Source: DASRFR01 sp035651455 (lineage in GTDB: Bacteria; Acidobacteriota; Terriglobia; Terriglobales; Acidobacteriaceae). From it: a DNA stretch of 64,000 nucleotides. The notes beneath the pieces were generated by a model, which was not told where the DNA came from, did no database searches, and worked only from the letters and a program-made list of their open reading frames with translations. The position numbers were made by a program, and so were the translations under genes. The DNA is taken from contig DASRFR010000007.1 of the NCBI GenBank assembly GCA_035651455.1, forward strand, positions 1-64,000, read 5' to 3'. Shown piece by piece: positions 5,634-12,589 of the stretch (position 1 is the stretch's first letter; every line of letters starts with the position of its first letter).

Positions 5634-5704
5634 TGCCGTTGGAGCTCGCGCAGGGTGGGAGCTTCTGTTTTCCAGATCGAGGTGCAAATCCTGTCCGTGC
5701 AATA
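5634..5704 (+). pseudogene. probable tRNA remnant
   Basis: The stretch holds a D-arm-like GCTC-GCGCAGGGTGG-GAGC and a T-arm-like GAGG-TGCAAAT-CCT in tRNA spacing. The anticodon arm is imperfect (around TCTGTTTTCCAGA) and no acceptor stem forms. It may be a decayed tRNA between gajB and the 191-residue gene, or coincidence. Confidence 0.3.
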
Positions 5705-5730
5705 AGTCTGTGGACTACTTCCTCTTGGAC

Positions 5731-7392
5731 CTAGGACGTTTCCGTTGCATAGCTCAGAAATTCCTCATGTGGGCTGCGCTCCTCATCCCAGCGGCGACGA
5801 TGCCCTTCTGGCCTTTCGCGGTGTTTAGTCACAGTGAGGCATAGCTGCCGCTTCGCACGGGAGATACCGACGAAGAAAGCTGAGCGTTCTTCATCGGCAT
5901 CTCCCCAAAACGTTTGCTCTTCGATCCCCAACATAACAACTGTGTCGAATTCTAGGCCTTTGCTTTTGTGGATTGTCATGATGCGCACAACCTTGTCTTC
6001 GGAGAACCGTGACAATGCCTGCGCTGGGTCATCATCGAGTTGCAAAAGTTCTGCGATGCGATCGTGAGTCTGCGTGACGACTTCTTCTAGGCGTCCCCCT
6101 CTTTCGTAATCTGCCGAAAGCGTTGCCAAACAACGCTGACCGATTAGCTTGAGGAATTCGTCCGCAATTGCTCGCAGCGAAACTGCATTTGATGCATCCA
6201 CAGTGCCCTGTCGCATCCCCTCGCGGCAATCGTCCAAGAAACGGTTCCAGCGAGCCCGCTGCTCGTAGGTGGCATCCTCGTCCGATCCAGTCGCCAGCAG
6301 AACATTCATAAGCCGGCTGAAGGCGTCCGGTGCTCGATCACCAATAATGACGGTGAGGAAATCGACGATCAACCGCGCTGCTGGCTCGACTGAAAGATCC
6401 TGCAATTGTTGTTCATTGCGGAACGGGACATCACGCCCGATCAATTCAGCCATCAACCGATCACCATAAAGCTCAGGTTGTCGAGAAACTAGAACTGCGA
6501 TTTCCGACGGTGGAAGACCATCTTCTTCGATCCATTGGTGGATCATTTCCGCCAATGCTTCTGCCTCTTCCTGGCTACTTTCGCATTCGAGAATTTCGAT
6601 GGAGCCACCCTCTCCTAGCAGGTCATCGTCCGGCACGGCCGCTGGAAAGTCCATCACCTTAACCATCGCGTTCTGCATGCGACGCAAACGCGGCTGCGAC
6701 CGAAAGTTCTGGTAGAGGTTAAGGGGGCGAGCGTTGAAATCCTGAGCGAAGGTCTCGAAAATTCCTTCTAGTGCACCGGCCCAACCCATGATGCGCTGTT
6801 TAGTATCACCGACCGCGGTCAGCTGAATATTCGTGCCATGAAAGGCGGAACGGACCAATTGGTACTGCTCGTTGGTGCAGTCCTGGAATTCATCCAGGAA
6901 AACGTGGCTGTATGTTTGGCGCACGGCATTGCAGACGATATCACTGTCTTTCAAGATCTCGACAGCGAGCGGAACCAAATCCTCGAATCTGATCTGCGTG
7001 CCTTGAATCCGAACTGTTCCGATTGTGTACCCGGGAAGGAGGGCGTCCTGCCCAGTCAAGACTGGACGAAAGCGGTCGATCAAACGCTTCGCAAAAGCGT
7101 GAAAGGTGTGGCTGTCTAGCCGAGCGGATAACTCAGGGCCGCAACGCCGGCGGACACGATCTTTGAGGTTACGACTTGCATCAACTTTGAAAGATATAGC
7201 CAAAATTCGTTGGGGGTAGCGGCATCCTCCAGTGCGCAAAAGAAAGTCCGCTCTCTGCGCGAGCATCTCGGTTTTGCCTGCTCCAGGACCTGCTGTCAAC
7301 GCCAGGCTGCGCCGGGTCTCACGCGCAGCAATCAGGGCATTCGGCTCCAGCTTAAGATCGTCCGCAGGCTGCCAATCGTCTGCCTTGATCAT
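5731..7392 (-). CDS. gajB: Gabija protein GajB, UvrD/PcrA-like helicase
   Basis: GajB is the helicase-like partner of the Gabija antiphage system and is thought to respond to DNA ends and activate or assist GajA. The 553-residue product has superfamily 1 motifs: Walker A GPGAGKTE (35-42), LDEFQD (166-171), GDTKQRIMGW (195-204), and late motifs TIHKSKGLEFD and VGISRAKRQL near the C-terminus. It is shorter than full UvrD (about 720 residues), as is usual for GajB. Its ATG overlaps the gajA stop as ATGA, indicating translational coupling. The pairing with the OLD-type gene makes the call much stronger than the helicase motifs alone. Confidence 0.9.
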   Translation of the reverse strand: MIKADDWQPADDLKLEPNALIAARETRRSLALTAGPGAGKTEMLAQRADFLLRTGGCRYPQRILAISFKVDASRNLKDRVRRRCGPELSARLDSHTFHAFAKRLIDRFRPVLTGQDALLPGYTIGTVRIQGTQIRFEDLVPLAVEILKDSDIVCNAVRQTYSHVFLDEFQDCTNEQYQLVRSAFHGTNIQLTAVGDTKQRIMGWAGALEGIFETFAQDFNARPLNLYQNFRSQPRLRRMQNAMVKVMDFPAAVPDDDLLGEGGSIEILECESSQEEAEALAEMIHQWIEEDGLPPSEIAVLVSRQPELYGDRLMAELIGRDVPFRNEQQLQDLSVEPAARLIVDFLTVIIGDRAPDAFSRLMNVLLATGSDEDATYEQRARWNRFLDDCREGMRQGTVDASNAVSLRAIADEFLKLIGQRCLATLSADYERGGRLEEVVTQTHDRIAELLQLDDDPAQALSRFSEDKVVRIMTIHKSKGLEFDTVVMLGIEEQTFWGDADEERSAFFVGISRAKRQLCLTVTKHRERPEGHRRRWDEERSPHEEFLSYATETS

Positions 7393-9326
7393 TCTGGGAG
7401 TTCCTTGAGTTTGGTCTTCACCATTTTGAGAAGCCGATCGATTGATTCAGGCATGTCGTCCTTGAGTTCCGGTTCGTCTAGTTGAGCTAGCGCATCGAGA
7501 TGGGCCGCGGGTTTACTGTCGAGCTTGAAACGTCGGTGGTATGAGTCGAAATATTGCTGCTGTTCGTCGTTGTATTGGGTCACATCACCATGATTCTTGC
7601 CCAGAACTGCGCTGATGGTTTCTTCAGCTGGGTTTTCAAGCTCATCGTCATCTACTCCGTACTCATCAGGGAACTGCAGCAGCATTGCAAAATCGAGATC
7701 TAAAGGGGACGAGAAAAACACTCCCGCCGACTCAAGAAAACTAATCCACTCCTTTCCCTCCTTGGATGTCAGCAGCAGCTTATCTCCATCCCATTTCGGA
7801 AAGTTTACAAGGTGTTTCTGACTCAAATCACTTTTGATCGTCGGGAATTTCAGTAGCTGTTGGAGGGCATACTTGACGCGGCCCCAGCCACCCTGATGGC
7901 GTCCGAGATCAAGGTCGAGCAGCGTCACTTGCGGAATTCCTAGGTCGTGCAGAAGGCGCCAGAAGTGGTTTACGTGACGACCACCAAGGGGAATAACCGA
8001 GATGGACAGGTCGTCGCCGGCTAGTCCCTTCGCCTGCAGCAACCTTGGTAATACCACCTCTTCGCTATCCCCTTCGCCGAGAATAACGAGTCGTGAAAAG
8101 TACAGTTCGGGGAAGGCCTGTACTGCCTCACGCACGAATTTGTGCGCCTGGTGTGCAGCATCGGGCAGGATGATGGACTTAACGACAGTTTGGCGATCCT
8201 CATTGAGCCTCAGGTAGCGAATATTCTCCGGAAGCACCCTCCTAAGAAGGGAAGGCGCATGGGTGGCTATGATGGCCTGAGCATCATTATTTCCTGAAAA
8301 GGCGGTCAATGCGTTGATCACGCGACCGAGGTAGTGTGGTGACAAGCTGTTCTCTGGTTCTTCCATCGCGACGAAGGTAAATAGCGCAGGTCGAAGCTTA
8401 TCTACATCGAAGGCGTCGGACTTCTTCGCTAGGACGGCACGCCCAATCGCCTGAAGAGACATCACGAGGGATAAGTAAAGCAGCGACTTCTGACCGTCGC
8501 TCAATCGTGAGAAGTGGACCTGTTCAGCGGAATGTCCCGAAGCGAACCCGATTGTAAGTTGTCGAAGCAGCTTTTCAATTTCACTGCATTCGAACGAAAC
8601 GCTGGGATCGACGTAGTATGGACCCTTGTGCAATGCACTCCAGAAAGCCGTCAGCTGATCGCCAATTTCTTCGACGCCTGCATTGCCAGCAAGGGCCTCA
8701 CTGATTCCCTGTGCGTGCTCTGAGACAGTCTCGCGCTCTCCTGTCCAGTTTGCAGAACGTAGTGCGCGCCCAAGTAGAGAACCGGCCGCATAGGTGACGT
8801 GGTCGGCGGGATCTCTGCGAGCTGGCAGATAGTGCACGTGGATGGTATTGCGGTCGTGCTTCGATACTGGGACGATCTTGCTAGGCTCGTCGTCTTCATC
8901 AACCTCCACCACGTAAGACAGCGCTTCTTCGATGTCACCGTCTTCATCTAGTTCCGCCTGTAGTCGGAACCGTATTCTAGGAGTGCCGTCCGCGGTTGCC
9001 AGTTGCATGTGGGCGAAATAACTGGGGATCGTCGCATACTTGCCGTTGGACTTTTTAAGCTCGGGAAATTCAAACTGCGCTTCGATCCACAATGTGAGGG
9101 TATCGATGTCGCCGGTGGCGAGGACCGTCGATGACGTATGGAAGTCTGTCCGCTTAACGTCTCGCACCGAACGTTCGAAACCAAAGAGGCGAGTGAGGGC
9201 TTGGAGCGCAGCGGTCTTGCCTGCTCCATTTGGCCCGAGCAGAAATGTCATTGGCTCAAGGGTAATGACCGTAGGTTCCTCTCCAAAGCACTGGAAGTTG
9301 CTGATCCGCAATTGGGTGAGCTTCAT
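7389..9326 (-). CDS. gajA: Gabija protein GajA, OLD-family ATPase-TOPRIM nuclease
   Basis: GajA is a sequence-specific DNA nicking endonuclease held in check by nucleotides; phage nucleotide depletion releases it. The 645-residue product has an ABC-type ATPase half with Walker A GPNGAGKT (31-38), signature LSDGQKS (275-281), Walker B ending in EEPE (322-325) and THAPS (355-359). A TOPRIM half follows with the metal-binding glutamate in LGEGDSEE (416-423) and DLDLGRH (471-477). AGGAGT precedes ATG 9326. The gene is followed by gajB with a 4-base overlap. The minus-strand tRNA cluster ends 147 bases upstream in the same direction. Family and pairing are clear; activity is by homology. Confidence 0.92.
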   Translation of the reverse strand: MKLTQLRISNFQCFGEEPTVITLEPMTFLLGPNGAGKTAALQALTRLFGFERSVRDVKRTDFHTSSTVLATGDIDTLTLWIEAQFEFPELKKSNGKYATIPSYFAHMQLATADGTPRIRFRLQAELDEDGDIEEALSYVVEVDEDDEPSKIVPVSKHDRNTIHVHYLPARRDPADHVTYAAGSLLGRALRSANWTGERETVSEHAQGISEALAGNAGVEEIGDQLTAFWSALHKGPYYVDPSVSFECSEIEKLLRQLTIGFASGHSAEQVHFSRLSDGQKSLLYLSLVMSLQAIGRAVLAKKSDAFDVDKLRPALFTFVAMEEPENSLSPHYLGRVINALTAFSGNNDAQAIIATHAPSLLRRVLPENIRYLRLNEDRQTVVKSIILPDAAHQAHKFVREAVQAFPELYFSRLVILGEGDSEEVVLPRLLQAKGLAGDDLSISVIPLGGRHVNHFWRLLHDLGIPQVTLLDLDLGRHQGGWGRVKYALQQLLKFPTIKSDLSQKHLVNFPKWDGDKLLLTSKEGKEWISFLESAGVFFSSPLDLDFAMLLQFPDEYGVDDDELENPAEETISAVLGKNHGDVTQYNDEQQQYFDSYHRRFKLDSKPAAHLDALAQLDEPELKDDMPESIDRLLKMVKTKLKELPE

Positions 9327-9472
9327 GTCCTAACTCCTGCCTTCTCGCTGTGGATCTTGACTTATTCTCAACGGGCCTGACCACTTGTCCCTTTAGGATG
9401 ATCGATGGCCGTACGCCGAGGCGGCCGCACATGTCGGCAGACCACACACCAATGCTATCGATCGTGAAAGTT

Positions 9473-9549
9473 TGGTGCCAGCGGAGAGATTCGAACTCTC
9501 AAACACCTGTTTCTAAGACAGGCTGCTATTCCAATTCGCACACGCTGGC
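9473..9549 (-). tRNA. tRNA-Leu anticodon TAG, class I (short variable loop)
   Basis: Read on the minus strand: acceptor GCCAGCG/CGCTGGC, anticodon stem CCTGT/ACAGG with loop CTTAGAA (TAG), variable region only TGTTT, T-arm GAGAG-TTCGAAT-CTCTC, discriminator A, CCA encoded. Bacterial Leu tRNAs normally have a long variable arm; this one (77 nt) has none. The D-loop GAATTGG is Leu-like. Confidence 0.86.
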
Positions 9550-9553
9550 ACTT

Positions 9554-9644
9554 TGGTGCACAGGGGAGGATTTGAACCTCCGCGTCCCACTCGGGGAGAC
9601 CGGGTTACAGCCGGTCCGTTTCGGCCGGGCTCACGCACCTGTGC
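9554..9644 (-). tRNA. tRNA-Tyr (GTA)
   Basis: Minus strand: acceptor GCACAGG/CCTGTGC, anticodon stem ACCGG/CCGGT with loop CTGTAAC (GTA), long variable arm of about 17 nt, T-arm GGAGG-TTCAAAT-CCTCC, discriminator A, CCA encoded. It is 91 nt, a normal class II Tyr tRNA. Confidence 0.93.
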
Positions 9645-9649
9645 AAACT

Positions 9650-9738
9650 TGGCGGAAGGTAGACGAATCGAACGCCCATCGCTCATCACGATGCCCCGGT
9701 TTTCAGGACCAGTTGCCGGCCATTCAGCAGTACCTTCC
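9650..9738 (-). tRNA. tRNA-Ser (TGA), with C33
   Basis: Minus strand: acceptor GGAAGGT/ACCTTCC, anticodon stem CTGGT/ACCGG with loop CCTGAAA (TGA; position 33 is C), long variable arm, T-loop TTCGATT with two wobble pairs in the T-stem, discriminator G as expected for Ser, CCA encoded. Confidence 0.9.
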
Positions 9739-9741
9739 ACA

Positions 9742-9829
9742 TGGCGGAGAGTACGGGAGTTGAACCCGTTAGCCTCTTGCGAGAACCCTTGTTTAGCAGA
9801 CAAGCGCCTTACCGTCCGGCCCACTCTCC
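9742..9829 (-). tRNA. tRNA-Ser (GCT)
   Basis: Minus strand: acceptor GGAGAGT/ACTCTCC, anticodon stem CTTGT/ACAAG with loop CTGCTAA (GCT), long variable arm, T-loop TTCAACT, discriminator G, CCA encoded. It is 88 nt, a normal class II Ser tRNA. Confidence 0.93.
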
Positions 9830-9858
9830 GTCCAAATTGTCAAAGAACGACAGGATCC

Positions 9859-9935
9859 TGGTAGGCCCGGTGGGATTTGAACCCACAAAAGGCTGCTCTT
9901 AAGGCAGCTACGTATGCCAGTTCCGTCACGGGCCT
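9859..9935 (-). tRNA. tRNA-Leu anticodon TAA, class I (short variable loop)
   Basis: Minus strand: acceptor AGGCCCG/CGGGCCT, anticodon stem GCTGC/GCAGC with loop CTTAAGA (TAA), variable region CTTTT, T-arm GTGGG-TTCAAAT-CCCAC, discriminator A, CCA encoded. Like the TAG tRNA it lacks the long variable arm, though its D-arm (GACGGAACTGGCA) resembles Leu tRNAs. Confidence 0.86.
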
Positions 9936-9963
9936 GAAGCTATAAATTGTGCAGGAGTTAATA

Positions 9964-9985
9964 ACTCAGTCGGGATGGACTGAGT
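9964..9985. promoter_or_regulatory. inverted repeat upstream of the minus-strand tRNA cluster
   Basis: A perfect 8-bp inverted repeat ACTCAGTC-GGGATG-GACTGAGT lies 29 bases upstream of the first minus-strand tRNA (Leu-TAA), in a gene-free stretch (9936-10143). It could be an operator for the tRNA/Gabija unit or a transcript hairpin. No convincing -35/-10 pair was found. Confidence 0.4.
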
Positions 9986-10143
9986 CGTAATGACGATCGA
10001 AATTGAAGCAGGCGCTTCATAGATTCAATATAGCATGAAACAGCCCGGCCGACGCCGCGTTTTCACAGATCGCTCAGAGAGCGTACTGCCTGAATCGAGC
10101 CAGGGCGTCCGGTCATCGAAATCACGAAGAAGGTGTGATCGAC

Positions 10144-10584
10144 ATGACGCAGATGAGAAGGCTCGAGGAAGAAGTAGCGGCGTGGCCGAACGTATCGGTG
10201 CATCCACATCGCTTTGGCGGGCAGGAGTTCCGCTTCGGAAACGCCGAAGTCGGGCACATGCATGAGGGTGGAACAGTCGACATTCCGTTCCCCAGAAACG
10301 TTCGCGATGCGCTCTTGGCGGACGGCCTTGCCGAAGAGCACCGCTGGGTTCCCAATTCAGGCTGGACAACTTTTCGAGTCCGCAGCGAGGAAGACCTCAA
10401 ACATGCCCTCTGGCTGATGCGGCTGTCATACCTGCGTTACGCACTGAAGGCAGCTGCTGATGCTCGCCAATTGTTTGAGCAAGAGAGCGAAGCACTGCAC
10501 TTAAGCCTTGGGTTCAAGTCCCTGCTCGAAAAGTTCGTACCTTCAGATGCAAACCGATTTGTGGCGGAGCCGCTCCCCAGGTAA
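10144..10584 (+). CDS. DUF5519 (luciferase-domain) family protein
   Basis: The 146-residue product matches the remembered pattern of the DUF5519 family: an AWP-VSVHPHRFGG-EF-FG segment near residues 12-32, then GH-HEGG-VDIPFP, and an HRWVPNSGWTTF segment in the middle. The molecular function of the family is not known to me. I prefer ATG 10144 because AAGAAGG lies about ten bases upstream; GTG 10135 is nearly on top of that site. The gene is cargo of the island, 105 bases before the chloroperoxidase-type gene and on the same strand. No membrane segment is seen. Confidence 0.75.
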   Translation: MTQMRRLEEEVAAWPNVSVHPHRFGGQEFRFGNAEVGHMHEGGTVDIPFPRNVRDALLADGLAEEHRWVPNSGWTTFRVRSEEDLKHALWLMRLSYLRYALKAAADARQLFEQESEALHLSLGFKSLLEKFVPSDANRFVAEPLPR

Positions 10585-10689
10585 ACGCATGAGGAGACGT
10601 TCTACAATGTTGTTTTCCCCGGAATTGCGATCACAGTCAACCCTCAACTCACGCCGGTAAGAAACAAACATGGAGAGAGGAGAATCTCA

Positions 10690-11544
10690 ATGCCCTACGT
10701 CAATGTCGGAAAGGAAAACTCCAGCAACATCGAGCTCTACTATGAAGATCACGGCTCGGGCGACCCCGTGGTTCTTATTCACGGATACCCGCTGAGCGGC
10801 GCGTCCTGGGAGAAACAGATCCCGGTGCTTCTGGCCGCGGGTCACCGCGTCATCACCTACGACCGAAGAGGTTTCGGCAAGTCCAGCCAACCAACCGCCG
10901 GCTACAACTACGACACCTTCGCCGAGGACCTGCACAAGCTCGTGAGCCATCTCAAACTGCGTAATTTCACCTTGGTCGGTTTTTCGATGGGTGGAGGCGA
11001 AGTGGCGCGCTACGTCGGCAGGTACGGATCGAAGGATGTGAGCAAAGCAGTCATTATCGGGGGCGTTCCGCCATTCCTGCTGAAAACGGCGGACAACCCG
11101 GAGGGCGTGGACGGTAGTGTCTTCGAAGGCATTCAGAAAGCTGTCGCCGCAGACCGCTACGCTTTCTTCACAGAGTTTTTCAAGAATTTCTACAACACAG
11201 ATCTTCTCTTGGGGAAGCGCATCAGCGAGCAGGCTGTCCAGGCGAGCTGGAATGTTGCCGCGACTGCCTCCGCTACAGCCAGTCTTGCATGCGTGCCAAC
11301 ATGGCATGAGGATTTCCGCAAGGACCTGGCCCGGTTTGCCGTTCCCACCCTGGTCGTCCACGGCGATGCGGACCGGATTGTGCCTTTCGCTGCCTCGGGA
11401 CAACGAACCGCCCAGCTGATTAAGGGGGCGCGCCTGGTAGTCGTAAAAGACGGGCCGCACGCGGTCAGTTGGACCCACGCGGACGAAGTGAACGCTGAAC
11501 TGGTGAGCTTCCTAGGGAAAAGCGTCGCCAAGAAGGTAGCCTGA
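10690..11544 (+). CDS. alpha/beta hydrolase, non-heme chloroperoxidase type
   Basis: The 284-residue product belongs to the cofactor-free haloperoxidase/esterase branch of alpha/beta hydrolases. Visible are the oxyanion region IHGYPLSGASW (34-44), the nucleophile elbow GFSMGGGE with Ser near residue 99, an acid in HGDADRIVP and the final His in GPHAVSW, so the Ser-Asp-His triad is complete. Such enzymes act as esterases and form peracids that halogenate. GGAGAGGAG precedes ATG 10690. It has no signal peptide and is likely cytoplasmic. It is cargo between the tRNA/Gabija part and the integrase. The substrate is unknown. Confidence 0.88.
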   Translation: MPYVNVGKENSSNIELYYEDHGSGDPVVLIHGYPLSGASWEKQIPVLLAAGHRVITYDRRGFGKSSQPTAGYNYDTFAEDLHKLVSHLKLRNFTLVGFSMGGGEVARYVGRYGSKDVSKAVIIGGVPPFLLKTADNPEGVDGSVFEGIQKAVAADRYAFFTEFFKNFYNTDLLLGKRISEQAVQASWNVAATASATASLACVPTWHEDFRKDLARFAVPTLVVHGDADRIVPFAASGQRTAQLIKGARLVVVKDGPHAVSWTHADEVNAELVSFLGKSVAKKVA

Positions 11545-11692
11545 GCGCTGAGGAGGCAGTAGCATAAGCGGAGCATCCTTCAAGCCGCTGCTTCATTGGG
11601 GGTGCCGTATACCACCGGCACCCAAACTTACCTCGCCGGACCCCAGCGATCCTCTCTGCAAAAGGCGTCGAGAGAAGTCAGCGGCCGTGCCG

Positions 11693-11947
11693 CTACGCTC
11701 CTGGGTGGTGCGAAGCGACCTCCCGTAGCTCAGAGCGGTAGAAGTGGCGTCGCTCGAAAAGGGACAGAGGCACTTCAAAAACCCGGGTCTCGCCAGTCTC
11801 GAAGTCGAATTCCTTTCCACACTCCGGGGCGGGGCAGTTCGTCCTCACCCTTTCCTTCTTCTCCCCACCTTCGGGCTGCGATCGAAGCACAACCCAAGTC
11901 CCACATTTCGGACATGTGACGCACGAGCACACAATGCGATCAGCCAT
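11693..11947 (-). CDS. small zinc-ribbon protein
   Basis: The frame codes for 84 residues with paired cysteines: CxCxxCPxCG near the N-terminus and C..ECG about 25 residues later, a plausible four-cysteine zinc ribbon, followed by a basic C-terminal tail. I placed the start at ATG 11947; a TATAAT box sits about ten bases upstream of it, which would give a very short leader or a leaderless mRNA. The family is not recognised. It may bind nucleic acid, but nothing else in the sequence shows that. Confidence 0.6.
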   Translation of the reverse strand: MADRIVCSCVTCPKCGTWVVLRSQPEGGEKKERVRTNCPAPECGKEFDFETGETRVFEVPLSLFERRHFYRSELREVASHHPGA

Positions 11948-12364
11948 TTCAAGATTATATTGCGCTTGGAATAGAACCACGGTGGACGGCATCGGGCACT
12001 AGATTCCGACTCTTTTAGGCTTGGGGAATTTTGTCCCCGTATGCACTTTGGGTGGTGAACGCTGTTAGGTCCCCGGCAGTCCGTAACGGTGATGAGCCAA
12101 GATAAGCCGCTACAGAGGGTTACCGGCGACGACGGTTCTGCTCATATCAAGCAGCGGAGACAGGTGCCGAAACCGTTTGACTCAAACTCGTTCTCGGGCT
12201 AAACAGAACCTCATACCAGCCCGGCTCTGAATCGACGAGGCAGGATCCGCTGTCGCGACCACCGTGTACGCGCACGGGAGAAAAGGCTGAACGTCGGAAA
12301 CGAGTGCGGCAAATCGCAGGGATGCTAGAAGTACACACTCTTGCTCCCTGGAAGGAGGCCCACC
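11948..12364. other. gene-free stretch before xis
   Basis: I see no convincing gene or structured RNA in these about 400 bases. Short frames exist on both strands but lack ribosome-binding sites and recognisable motifs. The stretch may hold the promoter of the xis-int pair and Xis binding sites. Confidence 0.5.
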
Positions 12365-12589
12365 ATGGCATTGCACGACCCGATGCCGCCCGACTCTGTC
12401 CTTGGCCCGATCGAGCCTCTCCTCGACGTAACGAGGGCTGCCCATCTCCTGGGCATTTCAGTCAAGACCTTGCGCGATTGGATTCAGGCCCGTAGGATCG
12501 ACTACGTTAAGGTCGGAACGCGAGTCATGATTCGACCGGAAACCATTCGGCAGTTTGTAATGGCGAACACGCGTCGCGCGGCAGGCTGA
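12365..12589 (+). CDS. excisionase-like helix-turn-helix protein
   Basis: The 74-residue product has a MerR/Xis-type winged helix: LLDVTRAAHLLGIS then VKTLRDWIQARRI and a strand with VKVGTRVMIRPETI. Such proteins bind attachment-site DNA and direct excision, or act as small regulators. ATG 12365 has AAGGAGG at ideal spacing. Its stop overlaps the integrase start (TGATG), so the two are translated together, the usual xis-int arrangement. Confidence 0.85.
   Translation: MALHDPMPPDSVLGPIEPLLDVTRAAHLLGISVKTLRDWIQARRIDYVKVGTRVMIRPETIRQFVMANTRRAAG

Noticed and set aside
5731..9326. Generic RecB/UvrD repair genes instead of Gabija
   Set aside because: The OLD-type ATPase-TOPRIM gene followed by a short UvrD-like gene with an ATGA overlap is the Gabija layout, and the sizes fit.
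11712..11815. tRNA D-arm-like GTAGCTCAGAGCGGTAGA with a later TCGAATTCC
   Set aside because: No acceptor or anticodon stem forms, and the stretch lies inside the reverse strand of the zinc-ribbon gene.
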